Translations under genes and position numbers: made by a program
The notes under the pieces: generated by a model
Database searches by the model: none
What the model was told of the DNA's origin: nothing
The model's input: the letters and a program-made list of their open reading frames with translations, nothing else
Source of the DNA: Diabrotica undecimpunctata
Taxonomy: Eukaryota; Arthropoda; Insecta; Coleoptera; Chrysomelidae
Assembly: GCF_040954645.1 (NCBI RefSeq)
Contig: NC_092806.1
Location: 74,712,141 to 74,776,140 of the forward strand
DNA length: 64,000 nucleotides
Direction: 5' to 3'
Part shown: positions 21,556 through 33,649 of the stretch, piece by piece
Layout: each line of letters starts with the position of its first letter
Numbering within the stretch: position 1 is the first letter of the stretch

Positions 21556-22810
21556 TCTTCTAATGGCGCTACAACCCTTTGTGAGTCTTGGCCTGCTTAA
21601 CAATGTTCTTCTATTCTGCCCTGTCGGATACTTTCCTTCGCCACTGCCTGATGTTCATGGTTTTAAGATCCCTCTCTACGTCGTCTATCCATCTTTTACG
21701 GGGCCTTCCTCTTGTTCTGTTTCCTTGGGGCTTCCATCTCTGGACTACTTTTACAGCTCGATTATCTGGCATTCTTTCTAGGTGACCAAGCCAGTTTAGT
21801 CTTTGTGACTTTACAAATCTGACAATATCTGCGCTCTGCATTAGTTCATCCAGCTCGTGATTCATTTTAATTCTCCACGAACCATCGCTGCATTGGGTTG
21901 GTCCAAATATCTTCCTTAGTATTTTGCGCTCAAATATTCTCAGTTGATTTTCATCAGTGGTTGAGAGGGTCCACGTTTCACATCCATATGTGACCACTGG
22001 TCTAATTACTGTTTTGTAGATTCTCAGCTTAGACTCACGATTCAGTAACTTACTTTTCATTAAGTCTTTGTATCCATAAAAGCACTTATTACCGCTAAGA
22101 ATCCGTGCTTGTATTTCTTGACCGATGTTGTTGTTGTCATTTATTATTGAGCCTAGGTAGGGAAAAGTGGAGGCATATTTGTAGGTATGGTTGTCTACCT
22201 TCAGATTCTCATGTTCATTCGATTTTGTGCACTCCATATATTTTGTTTTGCTTTCATTTATATATAGACCAAACGTAGCAGCTTCTCGTTTCAGTTCTAT
22301 AACTTTTTCGCTTAATACACTTTTGTTGCGGCTTATTATGGCAACATCATCCGCATATGCGCATATTTGCATAGATCTTGTATTAATACAGCCGTTTATA
22401 TCCAGTTTTCTAACAACAGCTTCTAAAGTTAGATTAAAAAGTGTTGTTGATAAGGCATCCCCTTGTCTAACTCCATTTTCAATATCAAAGGCCTGCGTCA
22501 TATCTCCATCTATTTTCACCATAGCTTTGGAACCCTCCAGAGTCATTCGTATAAGTTTAACCAACTTATTGGGTATCCCTAACATAGATAGTTGCTTTAA
22601 CATCTTTTGTCGATCTACTCCATCAAACGCCTGTTTGAAATCGATATACAAGTTGTAAATAGGTATGTTATATTCAACACATTTTTCATGTATACCTCTT
22701 AACATATGTATTTGGTCAATAGTTGACCTCTTTGGTCTGAAGCCACATTGGTATTCACCAATAATCTCCTCCGAAATTATATTAAAAATATCCGTATATA
22801 TAGATATATT
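21554..22810 (-). mobile_element. LINE E, 5'-truncated copy (LINE B-related)
   Basis: The 3' end (minus strand) reads GGGTTGTAGCGCCATTAGAAG and merges into the AT tract. The 5' limit is near 22810, where RT coding text ([20 protein letters not shown]) begins. The sequence beyond is AT-rich and then an unrelated plus-strand LINE. Confidence 0.82.
21611..22705 (-). CDS. LINE E RT, long ORF (364 codons) ended by one nonsense codon
   Basis: Motifs in order: [17 protein letters not shown] (motif A), [19 protein letters not shown] (motif B), [13 protein letters not shown] (catalytic YADD), [11 protein letters not shown] (thumb), [29 protein letters not shown] and [15 protein letters not shown]. 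The frame continues upstream of the first ATG to about 22800 (CGFRPKRSTIDQ). The ORF stops at TAG 21611-21613, where relatives have Trp. The natural C-terminus QAKTHKGL and its own TAG follow about 13 codons later in the same frame. Apart from this change the RT is well preserved. The endonuclease is missing through 5' truncation. Confidence 0.92.
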   Translation of the reverse strand: MLRGIHEKCVEYNIPIYNLYIDFKQAFDGVDRQKMLKQLSMLGIPNKLVKLIRMTLEGSKAMVKIDGDMTQAFDIENGVRQGDALSTTLFNLTLEAVVRKLDINGCINTRSMQICAYADDVAIISRNKSVLSEKVIELKREAATFGLYINESKTKYMECTKSNEHENLKVDNHTYKYASTFPYLGSIINDNNNIGQEIQARILSGNKCFYGYKDLMKSKLLNRESKLRIYKTVIRPVVTYGCETWTLSTTDENQLRIFERKILRKIFGPTQCSDGSWRIKMNHELDELMQSADIVRFVKSQRLNWLGHLERMPDNRAVKVVQRWKPQGNRTRGRPRKRWIDDVERDLKTMNIRQWRRKVSDRAE

Positions 22811-22879
22811 AAAAATATCTAAAGTCGATAATAATATACTGACCTTTTTAAAATGTATAATGAAGTAGTGGAAGACTAA

Positions 22880-24235
22880 AATTCACCTTCAAATACCTGG
22901 TGAAAATAATATCGAAACTGAAGATATCACAACCAATCGGGGTCTTTTCCAGGGGGACTCATTGAGTCCACTTTGGTTCTGTCAAGCGACGAACCCACTA
23001 TCTCAGCTACTCAACTCCACTGACTCAGGTTTTAGCATCAAAAATAACAACACTGTTGTGGCGAAGCTTAATCATCTGTTGTAAATGGATGATTTGAAAT
23101 TAATGGCTTCCGCTCGAAACCACCTAGATCAGATGCTAAAAACTGTAGAAACTTTCTCAAATGATAATTAGCATGCACTTTGAATTAGCCAAGTGCCGTA
23201 TACTAAATATAGTCAGAGGAAAGGTTCAGCCCGGAGGTTTCGATATGCAAGATGGCCAAAACACCGAGAGTACAGCAAGCGTCAAAAATTGACCATAAAC
23301 TAATGAACACCGAACTAACTTCTGAATTTGTGTAAAGAGAAATGGCAGCTAAATCGGTCATATACTTATTTGGTATAATCAAGTGGTCAAAAACGGATAT
23401 AGAAAGTCTCCAGCGAAAATTAAGAATACTTCTCACAAAGGCGCAAAACACCATCCACGCAGTGTAGTAGAGAGAACAACATTACCGAGATATCAAGGGC
23501 AAGGGGGAAGAGGACTTATGGACATAGGTAAGCAACTGGATAAATAAATTGCTAATTTAAGAACTTATTTTCAGGTGTAGGCTGAGACATCTACTTTACA
23601 TCGAGAAATTTGCGCAGTAAATGATACAACGCCGCTTAAACTGAGGGAACAAGAAATGGGCATAAACCATCTGACTAAGGAAGAAAAAATGCGCACCTGG
23701 ATGAGTAAACCTCTGCATGGACATCTCAATGAGATCAGCCAAGAATATGTTGACAATACGGCATCGAACTATTGGTTGAAATCAGGAAAGATGTTTCCCG
23801 AGACTAAGGGATTCCTACTTGCCATTTAGGATGAGGTTATTCCAACTAAAAATTACCTGAAATATAATGTTAAAGATCCTCAAGTTCAAAATGACAAATG
23901 CCGATATGGATGCAAAGCCCAAGAAACCATCCAATAGCTTACCGGAGGCTGCCAGGCGTTTGTAGGTACTGATTTTAAAGAACGCCATTACTCAGTAGGA
24001 AAGATTACCTACCAAGTACTAGCTGACAAAATGGGACTTCTCCATACCGATCATCTTCCTTACTATCAATACCTCCCTGACAGAATACTTGAAAATGACA
24101 ACTACAAGCTATACTGGGACCGCACTGTGCTCAGAAATCAACCAGTGGCACATAATAGACCGGATCTTGTACTAGTTAATAAACTTACTAGGCAAACAAC
24201 ATTAATGTGGTGATACCTAACACCAATAATTTGAG
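22880..24235 (+). pseudogene. R2-like LINE remnant with C-terminal restriction-like endonuclease
   Basis: Plus-strand text in order: LFQGDSLSPLWFCQATNPLS near 22945-23000 (RT motif B); VVAKLNHLL, stop, MDDLKLMAS near 23055-23115 (catalytic box YMDD with Tyr lost to a stop); a thumb-like region near 23280-23460; TTPLKLREQEMG near 23625-23660; KMFPETKGFLLA near 23795-23830; a CCHC-type finger NDKCRYGCKAQETIQ then LTGGCQAF near 23890-23960, with the His position lost; and KLYWDRTVL then [18 protein letters not shown] near 24105-24210, matching the RPD...D block of the R2-type restriction-like endonuclease. The C-terminal position of finger plus nuclease is the R2/NeSL-type architecture. There are many stops, and an (AT)n tract cuts off the end. 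Confidence 0.72.
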
Positions 24236-24241
24236 TGTTGA

Positions 24242-25640
<1,399 letters not shown>

Positions 25641-25654
25641 TCATTGATCCTGTA

Positions 25655-26189
<535 letters not shown>

Positions 26190-27060
26190 ATTTATTGCCA
26201 GTTTTTGTTGTGACCTAAACAGTTATCGGTAAAAACAACAAGCTCTTCATAACACGACTTGTTCTCATCCGCTCCTAAGTTATAAAGACAAATTTTTCTA
26301 CAGTAAGATGCAGGACCAGTGGTTACTTTTGGCAGAGGCATACTTTGTTGTAAGTCAAACGAGATTACTAATATTTTAACTTGTTTGTAACACATTTGCT
26401 TTTTTTAAGTTTTTAGCAAAGTTTGCATTGCGTCAGCGTCACCTATGTTCAAATAAAGTAGTTAACTCTTTTTCTTGCTCCGTATTATTAGCGTTTTTTG
26501 TTGATTTTATTTTATTGATTGTCTCATCACAAGTCTTGCAAGTACGAGATCGAGGTAGTTTAAACCTTATGTTATATTCAGTACAAAATATTTTTCTGTA
26601 TGCACTTTCTGGCGTAATATTCAGTTCTCTACACCAGAGCACATGAAATACTGTAACTATATAGCACTGTAATTGTCATTGTAGTTCAGATACTCCTTTA
26701 TATTTTTGGCTCTCCTGCAGTAACTTTGGTATTTAGGAATATATTCAATATAAGTTTTTACTTACTGAATATGTTCCTCTGAAAGTTTTTTTTTTATCTG
26801 TTTTTGTGCTTACCTCAGAAACCCTAGCCCCGTTTAACTTTATTTTAAAAATATTCTCAATTCTTTCACGAGACTTTCGAAGAACATAAAAGCTTAAGAA
26901 TTCAGTCTTGCATACTTTAATCTCCTACATTAAATACATATTCAGCAGTATATTTTTTAGAAATTTTACTTTTCTGTTTGTTTTTGTACAATCTATTCTT
27001 ATTTTTTACGCTGATACGCCCAAAGAGATAACTACTTTGAAGGTCGAATGAGCTTAACTC
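26190..27060 (-). pseudogene. Decayed member of an unnamed insect multicopy, transposase-like family
   Basis: Minus-strand blocks in order from about 27000: a Cys/Phe block with KTEFLSFYVLRKSRERI near 26870-26920; IPKYQSYCRRAKNIKEYL near 26680-26735; YRKIFCTEYNIRFKLPRSRT then CKTCDETINKIKS (26500-26590); and after a gap ILVISFDLQQSMPLPKVTTG and YEELVVFTDNCLGHNKNW (26195-26375). This arrangement (SHYCR block, TEFNL.F..P..DTC..C, FDLQQ.LP.PK, then D.C.GQN.N) recurs in many uncharacterised, often high-copy insect proteins. The late acidic block looks like a nuclease/transposase active-site region, but I do not know the family name. Stops and frameshifts show it is inactive. Confidence 0.5.
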
Positions 27061-27193
27061 CGCATAAATATAGGTTCCTGTAATAATTCATCCTAGAATA
27101 AAAAAACTACTGTATTAGACTCCAGAATTTGTGAATATTCCAAAATTTATATAAATAACTCGATAAGCTACATGATATACCATACTTTCCATA

Positions 27194-29090
27194 CAGTAAA
27201 CGGCTAAATTATGGAATATTATCATTATTTCGAGAACCGTCGAGTTTTAAGAGAAATCCCGAAACAGGACGATTTAAATACACATGTTACAACGTACATG
27301 GAGTAGGGATGATGTCACCGGTGTAGGTGTAGTGACGTAATCGTTAATTTTTTTAAAATGAAATCGGTATAATGCGACACCTCATTTAAACGAGAATTTA
27401 ATTCTCTATTTAACAACATTACATTTTTAACTAAAATGTTTTTTTAAGGGTACAAAAACAATTTTTTTTAATTTAAATTCAACTAAATTACAACTAATGA
27501 TTTAATTCATAATGTACTTTAAAGTAACCAAATTATGCATAATAATTATTTTAAATTAAATGTTCGAAATGCCATCCATCGGTTGCGACTCTACGGACAC
27601 ATTCATCAAGTACATTGCGGATGACTTCTGTAGTAATTAGACTCATTTCATGCCTAATTCTATCTTTCAAGTCCTGTAAGTTTTGGGGTCTATTGACATA
27701 AACTTTTGATTTTATGTAACCTCACAGGAAAAAGTCTAGAGGTGTTAGATCTGGCGACCTTGCCGGCCACTCTATAAAACCTCGTCTTCCGATTCACCTC
27801 CTGGGAAAGCAATGATTTAAAAATTGACGTACTTCACGTGCGTAATGCGAAGGAGCTCCATCTTGTTGAAACCAGATATTTTCACTAGGTAAATTTGGAT
27901 TATTGGCATTTGGATACACGTTAGCAAGGACAGGTACAAGTTGATTTCTCAAAAAAGTTAAATAACGTTCTCCTGTTAGATTTTCTTCAAAGAAAAAAGG
28001 GCCAATGATCCTGTCATTAATGATCCCTGCCCATACATTTATTTTCGGAGGATATTGCGTGTGTGACTCAGTCATCCAATGTGGGTTTTCTTGACTCCAA
28101 TATCTGCAATTTTGACGATTCACGGTACCATGTATAAAAAATGTGGCTATAAAAAATCGGAAAAAAGGATTTGATTGATGAAATGTGGATTGCGGATACA
28201 TAAATCCTGTATAATTTCAGAAAATTGAAGGCGGCGATTATGATCGTCGTCGTTTAATTCCTGATGTAGTTGAATTTTGTAGGGATGGTATTTTGCTTTT
28301 TTAAATAAGTAACACCGATCGTTGGGAAACTCCAGAATATTCACCTATTTGTGTTGAACTACTGTAAGGATTGTCATGTACATTTAATAAAATATCAAGT
28401 TTTATATTGTCTTATTTTAGGACGCCCAGCGTTTGGAAATGTTTAATGTGCCCAGTTTCTCCAAATTTTCGACTATTTTACTTACTGTTGATTGGCTAAT
28501 GGGTCTGTCTGGATATTTTGCGTTGAATAAATTGCATACTCCGTTCTGTATACATACCCACAGTATACCTTTTTTTGTAAAAATAATGTATCTTTATCAG
28601 TTACAAAGTATGTATAAAATTATAATTTATCCTGCTCAAAAGCATCCAATGGTAAATTTTTGTCCATAAATATTTACAAACGTAAAAGTTTTAGCGTTTT
28701 ATATATATAATTATTTACATAATATATACATAATTGTTATGCATAATTTGGTTACTTAAAGTACATTATTAATTAAATCATTAGTTGTAATTAAATTGAA
28801 TTTAAATTTAAAGAAAAATGTTTTTGTACCCTTAAAAAATATTTTAATTAAAAATGCAATGTCGTTAAACAGAGAATTAAATTCTCGTTTAAATGAGGGG
28901 TTGCATTATACCGATTTCTACTTAAAAAATTAATGATTTCGTACTACACCGACACGGGTGACATCATCTCTACTCCATGTACGTTATAACATGGGTATTT
29001 TATAACAAAAATCAACCTGTTTCGGGATTTCCCTCAAAACTCGACGGTTCTCCAAATAATGATAATATTCCATAATTTAGCCGTTCACTG
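27194..29090 (-). mobile_element. IS630-Tc1-mariner DNA transposon with about 355-bp TIRs (DD41D type)
   Basis: The left TIR starts CAGTAAACGGCTAAATTATG at 27194 and remains alignable to about 27548. The right TIR (about 28735-29090) is its inverted copy, ending CCGTTCACTG at 29090. TA dinucleotides flank both ends (27192-27193 and 29091-29092). Total 1897 bp. The TIR copies differ by scattered substitutions and small indels, so the insertion is old. Long TIRs of this size are unusual in the superfamily. The transposase gene inside runs on the minus strand. Confidence 0.92.
27556..28668 (-). pseudogene. DD41D mariner-group transposase, inactivated
   Basis: Likely start ATG at 28666-28668. 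N-terminal HTH-like region: FNAKYPDRPISQSTVSKIVE then FGETGHIKH near 28430-28540. Linker: KAKYHPYKIQLHQELNDDDH near 28235-28295. Core: ILFSDF (first Asp, near 28150), NRQNCRYWSQENPHW, INVWAGIINDRIIGPFFFEE, ENIWFQQDGAPSHYA (second Asp, near 27860) and RSPDLTPLDFFL (third Asp, near 27705-27740). I count 41 residues between the second and third Asp, the DD41D spacing described for rosa-type elements. The block RRWIGRRG carries TGA in place of Trp, and there are frameshifts near 28150-28200 and upstream. A related fragment is at 58790-59290. Confidence 0.87.
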
Positions 29091-29092
29091 TA

Positions 29093-29955
29093 TATTAAAG
29101 AAACTAGATCAGATGCACTACCAAAGTATCCGGATTATCATGGGATCCATGAAGTTAACTCCAATCCAAGCCTTGTTAGCAGAGTCTGGAAAACTGCCAT
29201 TAAAATACAGAAGAAAATGGCTCACAACAAAATTTTTGCTAAAAAACCTAAGGGTTAAAAACAACCCTGTCATTCAATCAATCGTTGAATTAGAAGCACT
29301 TTGTAATATGGACAATAAATACCGGAGAAATAAGAAAAAAACCCATATTGATAGCAACTCTTCGAAAAATCCAACCTTATTTGCAGAACCTATATTCCAG
29401 TACACTTCTTCCTTGCCATGAATATGAACTGGAACTAAAACTTTAACCAATAGGAATTCTGAATGAAAACATTACAAAAAATGAATTCAACCTTATGAAT
29501 TTTGTGAACTTAGTTAAAAAATTTCATTCATACAAAAAATTCTTTATAGATGGCTCAACGGACACAATGGGAAATGCGGGATTTGGAGTTTTTTCTTCAA
29601 TCATACCCAAATATGTACAGCAGGTAACCGCGACAATCAGGCAGTCCAAATTACACGGGAATAAAATATCACAGAAGCCATTATCTTTTCTTTCTCCAAA
29701 AGTGCACTATAAAAAATCGAAAAAACAGGGTTTTCTAAGGACACAGAACATATATCATATTTAACGAAAAGAGCAACTATCCTACAAGGAACAATAATAT
29801 CAAAATCTTACTAGCATGGATCCCGAGACACACTGGTATTACTGAAAACTACAAGCCTGACCAACTTGCCAATATAGGTCGTTCCCTGAATATTCCCATG
29901 TATATCAAGCTACAGTTTTCAAATTTTACCCCCTACTTAAAAAGAGAGATTTGGT
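29093..29955 (+). pseudogene. LINE with RNase H, part 1 (post-RT region and RNase H)
   Basis: The ORF at 29059-29421 starts in the transposon TIR; genuine LINE text begins after 29092: KKLDQMHYQSIRIIMGSMKL, TPIQALLAESGKLPLKYRRK. Then KFFIDGSTDTMGNAGFGVFS at 29535-29600 (RNase H first Asp) and, after frameshifts, AWIPRHTGITENYKPDQLAN near 29815-29875 (C-terminal RNase H motif of the WIPGHSG.EGNE.AD.LA type). This order marks I/Jockey/R1-like LINEs that carry RNase H after RT. The RT itself is not seen to the left, where a DD41D transposon sits. The frame is interrupted at 29964 by a pogo-like element and resumes at 32424. Confidence 0.8.
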
Positions 29956-29963
29956 CTGGTGTA

Positions 29964-32421
29964 AATGCGTATAAGAGTATGCACTTAATATTAAAAGCGC
30001 GACAGTTTTTTATTTTTACGAAAATGGACTATTTATCATTCCTCACATTGTTAATCAATCATTTAAAAATATGTTTTAGAATAGTTTTAAACCATGTTTG
30101 TATTCAAATAAGAAATATTTAATTCTGTTTACGAAGCTACTAATGCGTACTCTTATACACAAATTTGCATAAGAGTACGCATCTATATGTTTAAGAGTAC
30201 GCACATTACTGAAGTGTACAAAAATATTAAGACATTCCAAAAATCAAACTTTATTTCTAAAATAAACGCAACAAAAATACATAAAAAAAGAAATATGAAA
30301 AGTATGTTTTAGAACTCATTTTTATTTCATCTTTAAATGCATTGCTACTCCTCACAGTTAGAACACATAAAATCTCCTGTTACGTAAGTCGTACAAGTTT
30401 CGTGCCACCAATTCTTACATTGAAAGGACATGATCCAGTCTTCAACAGAATTTGAATATAATTCATTACATCCTGGGCACGTTACATCAGGATCATTTTC
30501 TTTATTCCCTTTTTGAACTTTGCGCAATGATTTACTATAACTATGCACTAATTTTCTCTTTATTCGTTCCGTCTTCTTTTTTTGTTCTACTTCTTTGGTT
30601 TTTCCAAATTCTCAAGTTCTTTTATATATGGGCTACTGGAAAGTATTTCGGACTTTTGAGATTTTGTTTTGCGTCGATTAGGCTTTTCTTTAATTTTGGG
30701 TAATAGTAAAATTTCTGCCGCTGACATATTTAACCTATTAGTGCTAGCTTGTGATGGTATTAATACACATATTCGCATTCGATATCAAGATTAGCCACAT
30801 CGAGAGGCGGTGTAACGTGAAAAGACATTAGATCATCTTCATTCTCAGGCTGCTTTGAAGGAGGTATTACTTCAGATGGTATTGGAAGCTGAAGTCCGTT
30901 ATTTTCTTCTTCTACACGGACTCCATTTGAAGTATTATCTACTACCGCGCTTACTGGATTGTCCAAAGGTACGTCGGTAACATAGGAGGGGGCAAAATCC
31001 ATGTCATGAAACTGATCAGGGTTAAACGGATATATTCCTGATGCTTTAAAAGAATTTTCGGCCTTCTGAATATTTGCTACAGAACCATAAGCAGTACTTA
31101 ATAATCCAGCAATTTTAAATTGTGTAATTACTTTACCTAGATTACTTACCATCCACTTGTCACATTCCCTACTGTAGGTTTTTTTAAGGACCAAAAAAAA
31201 CAATATCCAGTAGCTGTACTTTATGGCTTGAATGAGGCGATAGACATAAAAGATCAATGTGATTCTCTCAGCAATATTTTATAGTTTGCAGGTCACGATG
31301 AAAGCTGTGATTGTCGAGAATTAAAAGAACTTTGTTTTCAGCACTGGGTTTGGCAAACTTATTAAAATGGATTAACCACTTACAAAAAAGATCCGTGTTG
31401 ATATATCCAGATTCAGAAATTAATTCAGAGTTTCACATGGTGCATTTAAAAACAGCTCTACCTTCATTCTTTTTCTGGGGAATATGAGTGCTGGAGGAAT
31501 ATAGTTACCTGTGGAGTTCATGCAACATACAGCCGTTACAAGTTGTCCACGATCTGCACTAGCTACCTTCCCTACCAGTTTCTTTCACTTGCTCGCTAAT
31601 GTCTTGGGTAACTTATTAGGCACGGTTGATTAACCCGATTCATCCATGTTATGTATTGAACTTGGAGAGTATTGCCTTAGCTCATAAAGTTTTTTGAAGT
31701 TATCGTAAAATCTTGTTACTTCATTTTTATTAAAACCCATAATTCGGGCCATTGAACAATTTTCTGGCTGTCGAAGGGCAATTTTTTTAATGTGGCCTCA
31801 TTTATTCCCATATCATTCACTACACTTCTTTTCTTAAATCCTGATTCTAATTTTTGCAGTATTTCTCGTAAGTTTTCTTCAGTAAAAATTAACTTTCTAT
31901 CGGTTTTTCGCTTGTACCGACTCATTATGAATTTAAAATCTGAAAATAAAAATAAAACTTAAAACAAATAAATATTGTTTAAGAGTACCCAACTGTGTAT
32001 AAGAGCTCGCATTGCGTAATCTTATACATCAGTAACTGCGTAGGTACTCTTATAGGTACATATATGAATTTTATAATTTTAAACCGTTTATTACGAAAAC
32101 AAATAGATTTACGTCCCTATTTTTTTTTAAGCAATCACTATTTCATATAAATACAGTCTAACATTATTTTATACAAAACTGATGGTTTGCTTACCTCTCA
32201 ATTGACTAAATTGTGAATACACAAAATTATAAATCTGAACGGCAACTATTTGCAGCGACCATATTGCCAAAACTAGGACGATAATGCAGATTTCTGTTTA
32301 TGACCGTGCAGTAGGAATGTATTTAGAATGCCTTCAAGTAAAAATTACTTTAATAGATGGCGATATATATTAAAAATAATAGGTGCGTACTCTTATACAC
32401 ATGCGTGCTCTTATACACACT
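29964..32421 (-). mobile_element. Pogo-like DNA transposon with subterminal repeats
   Basis: The ends are AATGCGTATAAGAGTATGCA (29964 on) and, inverted at 32421, AGTGTGTATAAGAGCACGCA, flanked by TA (29962-29963, 32422-32423). The 16-18 bp core GTATAAGAGTACGCA recurs inside both ends in both orientations (about 30143-30206 and 31976-32055, plus 32383-32420). The internal gene is a DDE_1-type transposase on the minus strand. The element splits a LINE coding region. The insertion length is 2458 bp. Confidence 0.85.
29964..32421. repeat. Subterminal repeats GTATAAGAGTACGCA in the pogo-like element
   Basis: At least nine degenerate copies lie near the two ends: 29967-29984, 30143-30160, 30166-30182, 30187-30206, 31976-31993, 31994-32011, 32010-32029, 32038-32055 and 32383-32420 (two copies). 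Multiple transposase binding sites would be the simplest role (inference). Confidence 0.8.
30345..31925 (-). pseudogene. Pogo/Tigger-like transposase with C-terminal PHD-like finger, inactivated
   Basis: Start ATG at 31923-31925. N-terminus MSRYKRKTDRKLIFTEENLR with ILQKLESGFKKRSVVNDMGI is a Psq/CENP-B type HTH. Middle, with frameshifts: KLVGKVASADRGQLVTAVCC near 31545-31595 and NYIPPALIFPRKRMK near 31455-31505 (DDE_1 N-half), KVLLILDNHSFHRDLQTI near 31270-31340 (second Asp in LDNH) and LLCLSPHSSHKVQLLDIVFF near 31200-31260. The later ORF 30760-31257 gives AENSFKASGIYPFNPDQF and FAPSYVTD, the usual post-catalytic region. The last ORF 30345-30548 has CPGCNELYS, then CKNWWHETC and FMCSNCEE, a PHD/RING-like zinc finger found at the C-terminus of insect pogo-like transposases. 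Stops and frameshifts prevent function. Confidence 0.85.
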
Positions 32422-32423
32422 TA

Positions 32424-33235
32424 CCCTAACTGGGCAGCTGAATGGTACGAAGGATATGGCACAAGTAATTCATTCTATGTCAAAATTAATAGACGAATCG
32501 ACACACTACTATGGTTCAATAAATTCACATATATCAGTAGAACACATTTAACTACAATCATCTGTATGAGAACGGGTCATTGCTCATCCCCTCTTCATCT
32601 ATTTAGAATTCTTTTTTATACTATGATTGGAGTCAAAGATGATCCTTATTGCGAATGTGGCCAAGTGGGAGGCTTAAACCATATGTTATTAGAATGTCGC
32701 TTAATTCAAAACCCACACTTCGACTTGTATGCCGAATTAGCTAAAACTAAACTTCCCAATCCCATAAATATTTGTACAATCCTCACAACTATTAATGAAA
32801 ATATAATAAACACCTTATGCAACTTCATTTCTACACGATTTCTACCTTCAATATTAAATTATAAACTATGATCTTCCTTCTTTCAGTCCTGGGTGCTTCT
32901 ACTTTATCCGTCGGTAGTATTTCTGGTGTGTGCAAAGCTTGGAGGCTACCCGCGAGCGAGAAAAGTTTATACCTTTGTTGTGTTGTCTTACTAATATTTT
33001 AGCATGTGAAGAAAAAAAAACAGCACAAGTATACTTGTAGAATAACCTAAAACAAACAAAGGAAGAATATAAGTGTAGGTCAAGAACGGTTGACTACATC
33101 TGTGTTTAGTGTCCTTGAGTGTAGGTAGACACTGATTGCTGAAGCAAGACAAAAAGTGTCTACCCTTGAAGTAAACTGGGTAAATTGTCTAGGACATAGC
33201 CCAAAAAAACAATAAGAAGAAGAAGAAGAACCTAA
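32424..33235 (+). pseudogene. LINE with RNase H, part 2 (C-terminal finger) and 3' UTR
   Basis: The ORF at 32383-32871 begins inside the transposon end; LINE text starts at NWAAEWYEGYGTSN. It continues YISRTHLTTIICMRTGHCSS, then DDPYCECGQVGGLNHMLLEC at 32637-32697. This is the conserved R.GH ... C.CG ... T..H.L..C finger at the end of I/Jockey/R1-type polymerases. Stop at 32869-32871. The following 3' UTR to about 33235 ends with an (AAG)n tail (33210-33230). Removing the pogo-like element and one TA leaves a one-base frame difference, so a small indel also occurred. Confidence 0.8.
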
Positions 33236-33239
33236 CCTA

Positions 33240-33640
33240 CTTATTTATGTTCATTTAAGTTCATTATGTCATTAGTCATTTTCAGTTTATGTCTGGTTTA
33301 TGTGGATATGTAAGGGATTTTTGTTTCTGTTTTTATTTTTTTTTTCTTTAAATTAAGATGATTGCTTTAAGCTTGTAAACAGATATATTTATTTTTACAC
33401 TTTTTGATGAGATATGTTAGTTTAAACAAATAGTACAACATAGGGTTAAAACTTTCTCGCCACGGGATAGCGGCAGAGCTCACACAACCGGAAATGTTAC
33501 CTAGGTTTGACTAGAACTCAGGAAAGATATGGATCAATTAAGTTTGTATATCATACATTTAGCTTGTTTATATTTAGATGAATAACAATTTGAGTTGATC
33601 ATAAGTTAGATTGTGAAGGATATCTTGTGTATTGAAGGTA
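33240..33640. other. AT-rich interval without gene
   Basis: No ORF could be supported. It may be the 3' UTR of the minus-strand LINE to its right. Confidence 0.5.
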
Positions 33641-33649
33641 TCTGGAACT

